Shown here piece by piece: positions 45,984-54,075 of a stretch of 64,000 bases of DNA. Below the pieces are notes generated by a model. That model did not search any database and had not been told where the DNA came from. It worked only from the letters and a program-made list of their open reading frames with translations. Both the position numbers and the translations under genes were made by a program. Positions within the stretch are counted from its first letter, which is position 1. Every line of letters begins with the position of its first letter. Origin of the DNA: Paracoccus sp. MA (lineage in GTDB: Bacteria; Pseudomonadota; Alphaproteobacteria; Rhodobacterales; Rhodobacteraceae); assembly GCF_020990385.1 (NCBI RefSeq), contig NZ_CP087598.1:540001-604000 (forward strand), given 5' to 3'.

Positions 45984-47276
45984 TCAGGCCAGCACGCCGT
46001 CCACGCCCAGCCGCGTCCTGCCGCCCAGATAGGGGTGCAGCGCCTCGGGCAGCAGGACCGAGCCGTCCGCCTGCTGGCCGTTTTCCAGCACCGCGATCAG
46101 CGTGCGCCCCACCGCCAGCCCCGAGCCGTTCAGCGTATGGAGGAATTCCGGCTTGCCGCCGCCTGCCGGACGATAGCGGGCGTTCATCCGCCGCGCCTGG
46201 AAATCGCCGCAATAGCTGACCGAGGAGATCTCGCGATACTTGCCCTGTCCGGGCAGCCAGACTTCCAGGTCATGGGTGATGCGGGCGCCGAAGCCCATGT
46301 CACCGCCGCACAGCACGATGGTGCGATAGGGCAGGCCCAGCCGCTCCAGCACCGTCTCGGCGCAGCGGGTCATGCGGGCATGTTCCGCGACCCCCGATTC
46401 CGCATCGGTGATCGAGACCATCTCGACCTTCTCGAACTGGTGCTGACGCAGCATCCCCGCCGTGTCGCGCCCGGCGCTGCCGGCTTCCGAGCGGAAGCAC
46501 TGGCTATGCGCCACCATGCGCCGCGGCAGGCTGGCATGATCGATCAGATCGCCATGCACGGTGTTGGTCAGCGTGACCTCCGAGGTCGGGATCAGCCACC
46601 AGCCCTCTCGGGTCTGATAGCTGTCCTCGCCGAATTTCGGCAACTGCCCGGTGCCTTCCATCATCTCCGAAAGCACGAGAACCGGAGCCCAGGTCTCTTC
46701 CAGCCCATGCTCGCCGCTATGCAGGTCCAGCATGAACTGCGCCAGCGCGCGGTGGATGCGGGCGACGCCGCCCTTCAGCACCACGAAACGCGAGCCGGAG
46801 AGCTTCGCGGCGGTCTCGAAATCCATGCCGGGCTTCACGCCCTCGATCTCGAAATGCTCGCGCGGGGCGAAGTCGAATTCGCGCGGCGCGCCCCAGCGCC
46901 GGATCTCGACATTGTCATCCTCGTCCTTGCCCGGCGGCACGCTGTCCAGCGGCAGGTTCGGAACGGTCAGCAGCAGCTCGCGCAGCTTGGCGTCCAAGGC
47001 CGTTGCCTCGGCCTGCAGCCGGGCGGTCTCGTCCTTCTTGGCGGTGACCAGGGCGCGCAGGCGCTGGAACTCGGCCTCCTCGCCGCGGCCCTTGGCGGCG
47101 CCGGCCTCCTTGCTGGCCTTGTTCTGCTCGGCCTGCGCGGCCTCGGCGGCCGCGATGCGGGAACGGCGGTCGGCATCCAGCGACAGGATCTCGGGCGAAA
47201 CCGGCGGCAGGTTGCGCAATGCAAGCGCAGCGTCGAAAGCGGCGGGATTCTCGCGGATGGCGCGGATGTCGTGCAT
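45984..47276 (-). CDS. serS: Seryl-tRNA synthetase
   Basis: A 430-aa class II synthetase. The N-terminal coiled-coil arm (residues 25-100, [20 protein letters not shown]) recognises the long variable arm of tRNA-Ser. Motif 2 appears as [20 protein letters not shown], and motif 3 at the end as [20 protein letters not shown] at 47276 gives the usual [11 protein letters not shown] start. It charges tRNA-Ser and tRNA-Sec. Confidence 0.97.
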   Translation of the reverse strand: MHDIRAIRENPAAFDAALALRNLPPVSPEILSLDADRRSRIAAAEAAQAEQNKASKEAGAAKGRGEEAEFQRLRALVTAKKDETARLQAEATALDAKLRELLLTVPNLPLDSVPPGKDEDDNVEIRRWGAPREFDFAPREHFEIEGVKPGMDFETAAKLSGSRFVVLKGGVARIHRALAQFMLDLHSGEHGLEETWAPVLVLSEMMEGTGQLPKFGEDSYQTREGWWLIPTSEVTLTNTVHGDLIDHASLPRRMVAHSQCFRSEAGSAGRDTAGMLRQHQFEKVEMVSITDAESGVAEHARMTRCAETVLERLGLPYRTIVLCGGDMGFGARITHDLEVWLPGQGKYREISSVSYCGDFQARRMNARYRPAGGGKPEFLHTLNGSGLAVGRTLIAVLENGQQADGSVLLPEALHPYLGGRTRLGVDGVLA

Positions 47277-47351
47277 GGCCCATTCCTCTGGCAGGTTACG
47301 CGGCCCCGGATAACCCAAAGCGGCGCAAGGCGAAAGCCTCAGCCCGCCATC

Positions 47352-47714
47352 TCAGCCCGCCGCCTGGGCCAGCATGTCGCGCAAGACGCCGAAGAACCGC
47401 TCCTGCCCCGGATAGCCCTCGAATCGCGCCAGTTCGACGCCGCCCTGCAGCAGGATGAAGCTCGGGGTCAGCCAGGGCCGCCGCGCCAGCGCCAGCCCGT
47501 CGGGATAGGGGCCGTCCAGATCGACCATCAGCAGCGGCGCCGCGCGCCCCTCGGGATGCCGGCCATAGACCGGGGCGATCTCGCGATCCCATTGCGCGCA
47601 ATAGACGCAGCCCTTGCGCCGCACCATCAGCAGCTGCAGCCCCGGGGCCGCCAGGACCGGCCCCGCCGCCGCCATCGCCGCCATCCCGGCCAGAATCGTC
47701 CGCCGCGTCAGCAT
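47352..47714 (-). CDS. Exported thioredoxin-fold protein
   Basis: A 120-aa protein. A signal peptide (MLTRRTILAGMAAMAAAGPV, cleavage near residue 22, Tat-like RR possible) precedes a short thioredoxin-like domain with CxxC in GCVYCAQW (about 36-43) and the cis-proline region WLTPSFIL. It is probably a periplasmic thiol reductase or disulfide carrier. The start at 47714 has AGGGAGCGG upstream. The gene ends 75 bp from serS. Confidence 0.82.
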   Translation of the reverse strand: MLTRRTILAGMAAMAAAGPVLAAPGLQLLMVRRKGCVYCAQWDREIAPVYGRHPEGRAAPLLMVDLDGPYPDGLALARRPWLTPSFILLQGGVELARFEGYPGQERFFGVLRDMLAQAAG

Positions 47715-47787
47715 TTCTCCGCTCCCTTTCCCGGCAGATTTAGCCCCCGTGCCGATCCGCCACAACTCCCCGGCGTTTACATGTCTT

Positions 47788-47851
47788 TCTTGTGGAAATA
47801 TCCACGGGGGTGCGGGGGCAGTCGGCCCCCGCGTCGCAAGGATGCAGCCGG
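47788..47851 (-). repeat. Dispersed intergenic repeat, copy F
   Basis: 64 bp starting TCTTGTGGAAATATCCACGG and containing the hairpin GCGGGGGC-AGTCG-GCCCCCGC. It matches the reverse complement of copy G (49978-50041) at 62 of 64 positions. It ends directly before the meaB start codon and provides its upstream AAGGATGC. Confidence 0.85.
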
Positions 47852-47852
47852 G

Positions 47853-48872
47853 ATGGGCATGGACGAACTGACCGAACCCCTGACGCAGGGCAATCGCCGC
47901 GCGCTGTCCCGCGCGATCACGCTGATCGAAAGCACCCGCCCCGACCACCGCGCCCGCGCCGTGGCGCTGCTCGCGGAATTGCCCGAGCGGCAGGCGCTGC
48001 GCATCGGCCTGTCGGGCACGCCGGGGGTCGGCAAGTCTACCTTCATCGAGGCTTTCGGCAAGCTCTTGACCGCGCAGGGCCTCAAGGTCGCGGTGCTGGC
48101 CGTCGATCCCAGCTCGGCGCGCTCGGGCGGCTCGATCCTGGGCGACAAGACCCGGATGGAGACGCTGTCGCGCGATCCCAACGCCTTCATCCGCCCCTCG
48201 CCTTCGCGCGCCGAACTCGGCGGCGTGGCGCGCCGCACCCGCGAAACCGTGCGGCTCTGCGAGGCGGCGGGCTTCGACGTGGTGCTGATCGAGACCGTGG
48301 GCGTCGGGCAAAGCGAAACCCTGGTGGCCGAGATGTCCGACCTGTTCATCCTGCTGCTCGCCCCGGCCGGCGGCGACGAACTGCAAGGCGTCAAGCGTGG
48401 CATCATGGAGATCGCCGACATCATCCTGGTCAACAAGGCCGATGGCGATCTGCGCGAGACCGCCATGCGCACCGTCGCCGATTATGCCGGCGCGCTGCGG
48501 CTCTTGCGCAAGCGCCCCTACGACCCCGAGGGCTACCCCAAGGCGCTGCCGGTCTCGGCCTATACCGGCGAGGGGCTGGACAAGGCCTGGACCAACATGA
48601 CCTGGCTGGCCGACTGGCGGCGCGAGCACGGGCATTTCGAAACCCGCCGGGCCGAGCAGGCGCGGCACTGGTTCCTGTCGGAACTGCGCGCCGGGCTGCT
48701 GGCGCGGCTCGACCGCCCCGAGGTGCGCGCCCGGCTGCGCGAGCTGGGCGATGCCGTGGCGCGCGGCGACAGCGATCCCGATTCGGCAGCGGCCCGGATG
48801 CTCGACTGGCTGGGCGCCGCCGAATGCGACTCGCTGATCGCCGGGCGGCAGGCGCATGAGCGCCGGGCCTGA
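47853..48872 (+). CDS. meaB: MeaB/ArgK-type GTPase, chaperone of methylmalonyl-CoA mutase
   Basis: A 339-aa G3E-family GTPase. The P-loop GTPGVGKST is near residues 55-63. VLAVDPSSARSGGSILGDKTRM, IETVGVGQSE (Walker B) and VNKADG (guanine recognition) follow. It protects and reloads B12-dependent methylmalonyl-CoA or ethylmalonyl-CoA mutase. Two ATGs (47853 and 47859) are possible. The mutase itself is not in the window. The end overlaps ogt by 17 bp. Confidence 0.9.
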   Translation: MGMDELTEPLTQGNRRALSRAITLIESTRPDHRARAVALLAELPERQALRIGLSGTPGVGKSTFIEAFGKLLTAQGLKVAVLAVDPSSARSGGSILGDKTRMETLSRDPNAFIRPSPSRAELGGVARRTRETVRLCEAAGFDVVLIETVGVGQSETLVAEMSDLFILLLAPAGGDELQGVKRGIMEIADIILVNKADGDLRETAMRTVADYAGALRLLRKRPYDPEGYPKALPVSAYTGEGLDKAWTNMTWLADWRREHGHFETRRAEQARHWFLSELRAGLLARLDRPEVRARLRELGDAVARGDSDPDSAAARMLDWLGAAECDSLIAGRQAHERRA

Positions 48873-49479
48873 TCCGCAGGCCGATCCCGGCGCGCTGCTG
48901 GCTGCGCTGCCGGGCCCGCCGCAGGGGCCGGCCGAGCTGCTGGCCGCATGGTTCGACACGCCCCTGGGCGGCATGATCGCGGTCGCCGACCAGGAGCGGC
49001 TGCACCTGCTGGAATTCCTCGAACGCGCGGCGCTGCCGGCCGAGTTGCGCCGCCTTGCCGCCAGGGGCCGCATCGGTCCGGGCCGCACCGCCGTCACCGA
49101 CCGGACCGAGGCGCAGATCGCCGGCTATTTCGCCGGCGAACGGGCGGCTTTCGACCTGCCGCTGGTCCTGCACGGCACCGATTTCCAGCAGCAGGTCTGG
49201 CGGGAATTGCAGCGCCTGTCCGCGGGCACGACCACCAGCTATGCCGAACTGGCGCGGCGTATCGGCCGGCCTTCCGCGGTCCGCGCCGTGGCGCGGGCCA
49301 ATGGCGCGAACCAGATCGCGGTGGTGATTCCCTGCCATCGGGTGATCGGTTCGGATGGCGGGCTGACCGGCTATGGCGGCGGGCTGTGGCGCAAGCAGGC
49401 GCTGATCCGCCACGAGGCCGAGGGGTTTCGCGTCGCGAAGGGCCGGGCGGGGGCGGAAAACCCGGGCGAAAAGGCTTGA
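48856..49479 (+). CDS. ogt: O6-methylguanine-DNA methyltransferase
   Basis: A 207-aa repair protein. The acceptor Cys is in IPCHRVIGSDGGLTGYGGG (about residues 160-178), and helix-turn-helix residues TTSYAELARRIGRPSAVRAV precede it. It transfers alkyl groups from DNA to itself in a single turnover. It has the Ogt-type length, without the Ada N-terminal zinc domain. The start ATG at 48856 lies inside the end of meaB (17-bp overlap), so the two are co-translated. Confidence 0.92.
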   Translation: MSAGPDPQADPGALLAALPGPPQGPAELLAAWFDTPLGGMIAVADQERLHLLEFLERAALPAELRRLAARGRIGPGRTAVTDRTEAQIAGYFAGERAAFDLPLVLHGTDFQQQVWRELQRLSAGTTTSYAELARRIGRPSAVRAVARANGANQIAVVIPCHRVIGSDGGLTGYGGGLWRKQALIRHEAEGFRVAKGRAGAENPGEKA

Positions 49480-49593
49480 CGCGCCCGCCGTCTGGCTTTA
49501 TCCCCCGCAAACGGATTTCCGGGCGCTGCCACGCGGCGCCCTTTCATATTGCGGGCCCAAGCCCGTGCAGGATCGAATCGAAGGAACAAGATC

Positions 49594-49869
49594 ATGTCGC
49601 GCGTTTGCGAACTGACCGGCAAGGGCCCGATGAGCGGCAACAACGTCTCCCACGCCAACAACAAGACTCGTCGCCGGTTTCTGCCGAACCTGAACGAAGT
49701 CTCGCTGCTGTCGGAAAAGCTGGGCCGCAGCTACCAGCTGCGCATCTCGGCCGCGGCGCTGCGTTCGGTCGACCACCGCGGCGGCCTCGACGCCTTCCTG
49801 GCGAAAGCCAAGGATGCCGAGCTGTCGGATCGCGCCCTGAAGATCAAGCGCGAGCTGGCGAAAGCCTGA
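49594..49869 (+). CDS. rpmB: 50S ribosomal protein L28
   Basis: A 91-aa ribosomal protein. It begins [20 protein letters not shown] and has [12 protein letters not shown], the L28 signature. The length is typical of alphaproteobacterial L28. ATG at 49594 follows GAAGGAAC. A hairpin terminator follows 16 bp after the stop. Confidence 0.97.
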   Translation: MSRVCELTGKGPMSGNNVSHANNKTRRRFLPNLNEVSLLSEKLGRSYQLRISAAALRSVDHRGGLDAFLAKAKDAELSDRALKIKRELAKA

Positions 49870-49884
49870 TCCGCCGCTTTCGGG

Positions 49885-49911
49885 AAGGGGCCGGTCGATT
49901 CGAGGCCCCTT
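49885..49911 (+). terminator. Terminator after rpmB
   Basis: AAGGGGCC and GGCCCCTT form an 8-bp stem with an 11-base loop just downstream of rpmB, followed by ATCG. A longer T-rich segment (CTTTTGC) lies about 50 bp further on. Confidence 0.7.
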
Positions 49912-49977
49912 ATCGAGAGCCCGTCGCGGATGCGATGCGCCCTGCCTTCACCGGCGGGGCTTTTGCATGAGCACGTG

Positions 49978-50041
49978 CCGGTTGCGTCCTTGCGACGCGG
50001 GGGCCGACTGCCCCCGCACCCCCGTGGATATTTCCACAAGA
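49978..50041 (+). repeat. Dispersed intergenic repeat, copy G
   Basis: The inverted, near-identical partner of copy F (62/64 identity on the opposite strand). It lies in the 280-bp gap between rpmB and the copper chaperone gene. Read on the plus strand it ends GGATATTTCCACAAGAGAGA. The remainder of the gap shows only the rpmB terminator. Confidence 0.85.
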
Positions 50042-50149
50042 GAGATATGCAAACCCGGGCGGCTGCGGCAGATCGGCGGGCGATTCCGGCCGGGATGGCG
50101 GCCGGGCGGCGCCTGCGCTAGCCTTGCCCGGAACCGGAACGGAGCCGCC

Positions 50150-50593
50150 ATGAAGCCCCTGCTGCCCGCCCTTTGCCTCGCTTTGCTGCCGCCTGCCGCC
50201 ATGGCGCAGGATCTGGTGCTGCGCGACGGCTATGCCCGCGCCGCCAATCCCCGCTCTGCCGCCGCCTTCATGGTGATCGAGAATCGCGGCGCGGCGCCCT
50301 GCACGCTTTCGGCGGTCGCCTCGGACACGGCCGAGCGGGTGGCGCTGCACACGCATCGCGAGGAGGGCGGGGTGATGCGGATGGTCCAGGCCGGGCCGAT
50401 CGAGATTCCCGCCGGCGGCAGCCACCCGCTGGCGCGGGGCGGCGATCATGTCATGCTGATGGGGCTGAAGCGGCCCCTGCAAGACGGCGACACGCTGGTG
50501 CTCATGCTGGATTTCGGCGGCTGCGGCACAATCGAGGCACGCTTGCCGGTGGACAACGGCCGCATGCCCGGCCACGGCGCGATGGCGCATTAG
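50150..50593 (+). CDS. PCu(A)C-type periplasmic copper chaperone
   Basis: A 147-aa protein. A signal peptide (MKPLLPALCLALLPPAAMA) precedes the PCu(A)C domain. The copper-binding His and Met residues lie in VALHTHREEGGVMRMV (about residues 64-79) and GGDHVMLMGL (about 99-108). An extra MPGHGAMAH tail adds His and Met. It delivers Cu(I) to the Cu-A or Cu-B centres of cytochrome oxidase. ATG at 50150 follows AACGGAG. It is convergent with, and overlaps by 4 bp, the SGNH gene next to copA. Confidence 0.9.
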   Translation: MKPLLPALCLALLPPAAMAQDLVLRDGYARAANPRSAAAFMVIENRGAAPCTLSAVASDTAERVALHTHREEGGVMRMVQAGPIEIPAGGSHPLARGGDHVMLMGLKRPLQDGDTLVLMLDFGGCGTIEARLPVDNGRMPGHGAMAH

Positions 50594-51228
50594 CGCCGGG
50601 TTGCGGCCCGGGCGATCAGTTCCTCGACCTTGGGCCCCAGCGCCTCGACGATCAGCCTGACCCCCTGGGCCGAGGCATGCAGTCCGTCGCTTTGCAGCAG
50701 CGACATATAGGCTTCGCCCGGCCCGTCGTAGAGCGGCTGATACAGGTTCTCCAGCACGAGCGCGCCGTGCCGGGCGCCGAGGCGCGGCCAGATCCCCGCC
50801 CATTCCTCGCGTTGCGGCGCGTCCTCGTCGGGCAGGGCGATGCCGACCAGCAGCAGCGGCTTGTCGCCCTTGCCGGCCTGTTTCAGGATCGAGTGCAGGT
50901 TGTCCTCGACCGTCTGCGGGGAAAAGCCCATCAGCAGGTCGTTGCCCCCCAGCTCGACGATCACCGCGTCGGGCTTGTGGCGGGCCAGCGAATAGCCGAT
51001 CCGCACCCGCCCGCCGGCGGTGGTGTCGCCGGACAGCCCGCCGTTCAGCACCACCACGTCATGGCCCCGCGCCTTCAGCCAGGCCTGCAATTGCGGCACC
51101 AGCCCGTCGCGCGAGGGCAGGCCGTAGCCCTCGGTCAGGCTGTCGCCGAAGGCGAGGATGCGCAACGGCGCCGCGGCCGCCGGTGCGGCGGCGAGCGCCA
51201 GGATCAGGACAAGGGTTCGCAGCATCAT
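50590..51228 (-). CDS. SGNH-family esterase (arylesterase/TesA-like)
   Basis: A 212-aa exported hydrolase. A signal peptide (MLRTLVLILALAAAPAAA) precedes the SGNH blocks: GDSLTEGYG with the nucleophile Ser, the Gly in NGGLSGDTTAGG, Asn in GGNDLLMG, and Asp-His in SDGLHAS. It is likely periplasmic, cleaving acyl or aryl esters. The start overlaps the copA stop by four bases (ATGA), so its translation is coupled to copper ATPase synthesis. Whether it takes part in copper handling is unknown. Confidence 0.86.
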   Translation of the reverse strand: MMLRTLVLILALAAAPAAAAPLRILAFGDSLTEGYGLPSRDGLVPQLQAWLKARGHDVVVLNGGLSGDTTAGGRVRIGYSLARHKPDAVIVELGGNDLLMGFSPQTVEDNLHSILKQAGKGDKPLLLVGIALPDEDAPQREEWAGIWPRLGARHGALVLENLYQPLYDGPGEAYMSLLQSDGLHASAQGVRLIVEALGPKVEELIARAATRR

Positions 51229-53648
51229 CCGGCACGCCTCAATCGCAACGCGTTACTGACCACGAAGACCGAGGAGAGTGCCATCGCCCCGGCCCCCAGC
51301 ATGGGTGACAATTGCGGCCCGCCGAAGGGCACCAGCGCCCCCATGGCCACGGGAATCAGGGCGACATTGTAACCGAAGGCCCAGAACAGATTCTGCCGGA
51401 TATTGCGCATGACGCTGCGTGACAGGCGGATGGCCCGCGCCACGCCCGCCGGATCGCCGCCGACCAGCACCACCTCGGCCGATTCGATGGCGACGTCGGT
51501 GCCGGTGCCGATGGCGATGCCGGTCTCGGCCGCGGCCAGGGCCGGGGCGTCGTTGATGCCGTCGCCGACGAAGACCGTGCCCGGCCCCATCTCGCGGATG
51601 GCGGCCAGCTTGCCCTCGGGCAGCACGCCGGCGGTCACGCGGTCGATGCCCAGCTTGCGGCCCACCGCCTCGGCCGTGGCCTGCACGTCGCCCGAGATCA
51701 TCGCGGTCTGCAGGCCCAGCCCGTGCAGCGCGGCGATGGCCTCGGCCGCCTCGGGGCGGATGGGATCGGCCAGCGCCATGGCGGCGGCGTGGCGGCCCTC
51801 CACCGCCAGATGCACCGGGGTCGCGCCTTGCGCCGCCCAGCCCTCGGCCGCGGCGATCAGCGCGGGCGAAGGGGTGATGCCGGCCTCGGCCAGCGCGGCG
51901 GCATTGCCGATCAGCAGCGCGCGCCCCTCGACCCGCGCCGAAAGCCCGCGCCCGGCGGCGGCTTGCACGGCCTCGGCCGCGGGCAGCTCCAGCCCCTTGT
52001 CGCGGGCGGCGGCGAGGATGGCGGCGGCCAGCGGATGTTCCGAGCGCGCCTCGGCCGCGGCGGCAAGGCGCAGCGCCTCAAGGGGCGCGATCTCCTCGGC
52101 CTCCAGCGCGGTCAGGGCGGGCGCGCCTTGGGTCAGCGTGCCGGTCTTGTCGAAGCCGACGATGCGGGCATCGGCCAGCCTTTGCAGCGCATCGCCGCGC
52201 CGGAACAGCACGCCCAGCTCGGCCCCGCGCCCGGTGCCGACCATGATCGAGACCGGCACCGCCAGCCCCATGGCGCAGGGGCAGGCGATGATCAGGACCG
52301 AGATCGCCGCCACCAGCGCCTGACCCGGCGAGCCGGTGAAGATCATCCACAGCGCGAAGCTCAGGGCCGCCAGCCCGATCACCACCGGCACGAAGACCGC
52401 GGTGATCCGGTCCACCAGCGCCTGCACCGGCAGCTTGGTGGCCTGCGCGTCCTCGACCATGCGGATGATGCGGGCCAGCACCGTGTCGCCGCCGGTCGCG
52501 GTGACGCGATAGGCCAGCGCCGCATTGCCGTTCACCGTGCCGCCCGTCACCGCATCGCCGGGGTTCTTGGCGACCGGTACCGGCTCGCCCGTCAGCATGG
52601 ATTCGTCCACGGCGCCGCTGCCCTCGGTCAGCACGCCGTCCACGGCCACCCGCTCGCCCGGTTTCAGATGCACGATGTCGCCGGGGCGCAGCTCGGCCAC
52701 CGGGATTTCGACGATGCGGCCGTCGCGCTCGACATGGGCGCTGTCGGGGGCCAGTTCGATCAGCCGGCGGATGGCGTCGCCGGCCCGGCCCTTGGCGCGG
52801 GCTTCCAGCCAGCGGCCCAGCAGGATCAGCGTGACGATGACGGCGGCGGCCTCGAAATAGACATGCACCGAATCCGCCGGCAAGAGACCCGGCGCGAAGG
52901 TCGCCACGGTCGAGTAGGCCCAGGCCGCCGAGGCCCCCAGCGCCACCAGGCTGTTCATCTCGGGCGCCCGGCGCATCAGCGCGGGGATGCCGATGCGGAA
53001 GAACATCCGCCCCGGCCCGGCGAGCACGGCGCTGGTCAGCAGGAATTCCAGCACCCAGAGCGTCTGCTGGCCAAGCGCCATGTGCAGCCAGTGATGGAAG
53101 GCCGGGAAGGCATGGCCGCCCATCTCGGCCACGAAGACGGGCAGGGTCAGGGCCAGGGCGATCAGGAAATTGCGCTTCAGTGCGGCCGCATCGTCGCCGT
53201 GGTCGTGCATGTGGTGGCCGGCCTCGGCCTGCACCTGCGCGGGGTAACCCTTGGCGGTCACCGCATCGGCCAGCGCCTGCGGCGCGACGGCGGGCGAATG
53301 CCGGATGGCGGCGCTGCCGGTGGCGAGGTTCACCTGAGCCGAACTCACGCCCGGCATGGCGGCCAGCGCCTTTTCGACCCGGCCCACGCAGGAGGCGCAG
53401 CTCATGCCCTCGATGCCCAGCCGGGTCAGTCGGGACTCGGCGGGGTAGCCGGCATGTGCCAGCGCCTCGACGGCGCGGGGCAGGGCCTCGGGCGCGGTCA
53501 GGCGGAAATGCGCCCGGCCGGTGGCCAGGTTGACCTGCGGGTTCTCGACGCCCGGCACGGCGGCCAGGGCCTTTTCGACGCGCCCCACGCAAGAGGCGCA
53601 ACTCATGCCGGTGACGGTCAGCTCGGCATCGTTCTGGAGATGTTTCAT
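51225..53648 (-). CDS. copA: Copper-exporting P1B-type ATPase CopA
   Basis: An 807-aa pump that exports Cu(I) from the cytoplasm. Two N-terminal heavy-metal-associated domains have CxxC at 17-20 and 84-87 (both GMSCASC). A His-rich linker (GHHMHDHGDD, about 145-153) follows. The transmembrane metal motif ACPCAMG is near 453, the phosphorylation motif DKTGT near 500 and GDGIND near 694. The ATG at 53648 has AGGA 7 bases upstream; that AGGA is base-paired with the end of the preceding leader ORF, suggesting translational control. The last four bases overlap the esterase gene. Confidence 0.95.
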   Translation of the reverse strand: MKHLQNDAELTVTGMSCASCVGRVEKALAAVPGVENPQVNLATGRAHFRLTAPEALPRAVEALAHAGYPAESRLTRLGIEGMSCASCVGRVEKALAAMPGVSSAQVNLATGSAAIRHSPAVAPQALADAVTAKGYPAQVQAEAGHHMHDHGDDAAALKRNFLIALALTLPVFVAEMGGHAFPAFHHWLHMALGQQTLWVLEFLLTSAVLAGPGRMFFRIGIPALMRRAPEMNSLVALGASAAWAYSTVATFAPGLLPADSVHVYFEAAAVIVTLILLGRWLEARAKGRAGDAIRRLIELAPDSAHVERDGRIVEIPVAELRPGDIVHLKPGERVAVDGVLTEGSGAVDESMLTGEPVPVAKNPGDAVTGGTVNGNAALAYRVTATGGDTVLARIIRMVEDAQATKLPVQALVDRITAVFVPVVIGLAALSFALWMIFTGSPGQALVAAISVLIIACPCAMGLAVPVSIMVGTGRGAELGVLFRRGDALQRLADARIVGFDKTGTLTQGAPALTALEAEEIAPLEALRLAAAAEARSEHPLAAAILAAARDKGLELPAAEAVQAAAGRGLSARVEGRALLIGNAAALAEAGITPSPALIAAAEGWAAQGATPVHLAVEGRHAAAMALADPIRPEAAEAIAALHGLGLQTAMISGDVQATAEAVGRKLGIDRVTAGVLPEGKLAAIREMGPGTVFVGDGINDAPALAAAETGIAIGTGTDVAIESAEVVLVGGDPAGVARAIRLSRSVMRNIRQNLFWAFGYNVALIPVAMGALVPFGGPQLSPMLGAGAMALSSVFVVSNALRLRRAG

Positions 53649-53655
53649 CGGATTG

Positions 53656-53694
53656 TCCTGTCGGAATGGCGGGAAGGGCGCGATTCAGACAGGA
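53656..53694 (-). promoter_or_regulatory. Stem-loop sequestering the copA Shine-Dalgarno
   Basis: In the message, TCCTGTC (53694-53688, part of the last sense codons CAT-CCT-GTC of the leader ORF) pairs perfectly with GACAGGA (53662-53656), which contains the AGGA ribosome site of copA. The loop is 25 bases and starts with the leader stop codon. A ribosome paused on the last leader codons would melt the stem and free the copA site. Confidence 0.7.
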
Positions 53695-53939
53695 TGCGGC
53701 GGAGCCTGCGGATGCTGGGGCAGGTGGTGCAGGACCTGATGGCGCGGCGGACCTTCGCCGGCATCGGGCCGCCAGCGCAAGGCGTGGCCGTTTCCGGCCA
53801 GAACCGGGCGGGCCAGTTGCGGACGGGCCGCGACATGGCAGCGGCAGCCGCGGCCGCCCCGGCCCCGGCACAGATGCGGGGCGCGCGCGGGCGCGCGGCG
53901 CGGCGGGCGGAAAGCGGGGGCACAAGTCGCGCAGGTCAT
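53685..53939 (-). CDS. Putative copper-sensing leader peptide upstream of copA
   Basis: An 84-codon ORF with a good start context (AAAGGA, 9 bases, ATG) and a matching sigma-70-type promoter. The peptide begins MTCATCAPAF (CxxC at residues 3-6) and has further Cys at 24, 32 and 34 and His at 22 and 35. It ends HHLPQHPQAPPHPV, a Pro/His-rich tail. It has no homology that I recognise, but the layout resembles CutF of Rhodobacter capsulatus: a Cys motif, a Pro-rich C-terminal stall sequence, and a stem-loop masking the ribosome site of the downstream copper gene. It is 36 bp ahead of copA. An overlapping frame (53645-53923) is less convincing. Confidence 0.6.
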   Translation of the reverse strand: MTCATCAPAFRPPRRAPARAPHLCRGRGGRGCRCHVAARPQLARPVLAGNGHALRWRPDAGEGPPRHQVLHHLPQHPQAPPHPV

Positions 53940-53962
53940 GGCGGACGGTCCTTTCCCGATGC

Positions 53963-53991
53963 AAGCTAGGCACGTTTGCCGCGCGTTTCAA
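53963..53991 (-). promoter_or_regulatory. Promoter of the copA leader
   Basis: On the minus strand TTGAAA (53991-53986) and TAGCTT (53968-53963) are separated by exactly 17 bp, placing the transcript start about 17 bases before the leader ATG. The spacer contains GGCA-AACG-TGCC. No CueR-type 19-bp-spaced palindrome is seen, which fits post-transcriptional rather than MerR-type control. Confidence 0.6.
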
Positions 53992-54075
53992 CCGCGTCAC
54001 GGCGCTTTGAGTTGATCCCGGGCGCCCAAGCGGTTAGGCGCATGGTCAAGAAACGCAAGGATTCAGGACGGACAG

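Noticed and set aside
53645..53923. An alternative 92-codon minus-strand frame upstream of copA
   Set aside because: It overlaps the copA start, has no ribosome site and lacks the start context and the Cys/Pro-rich design of the 53685-53939 frame; kept only as a less likely alternative.
53666..54010. Plus-strand frame opposite the copA leader
   Set aside because: Gly/Arg/Ala-rich shadow with no ribosome site; the promoter and start signals lie on the minus strand.
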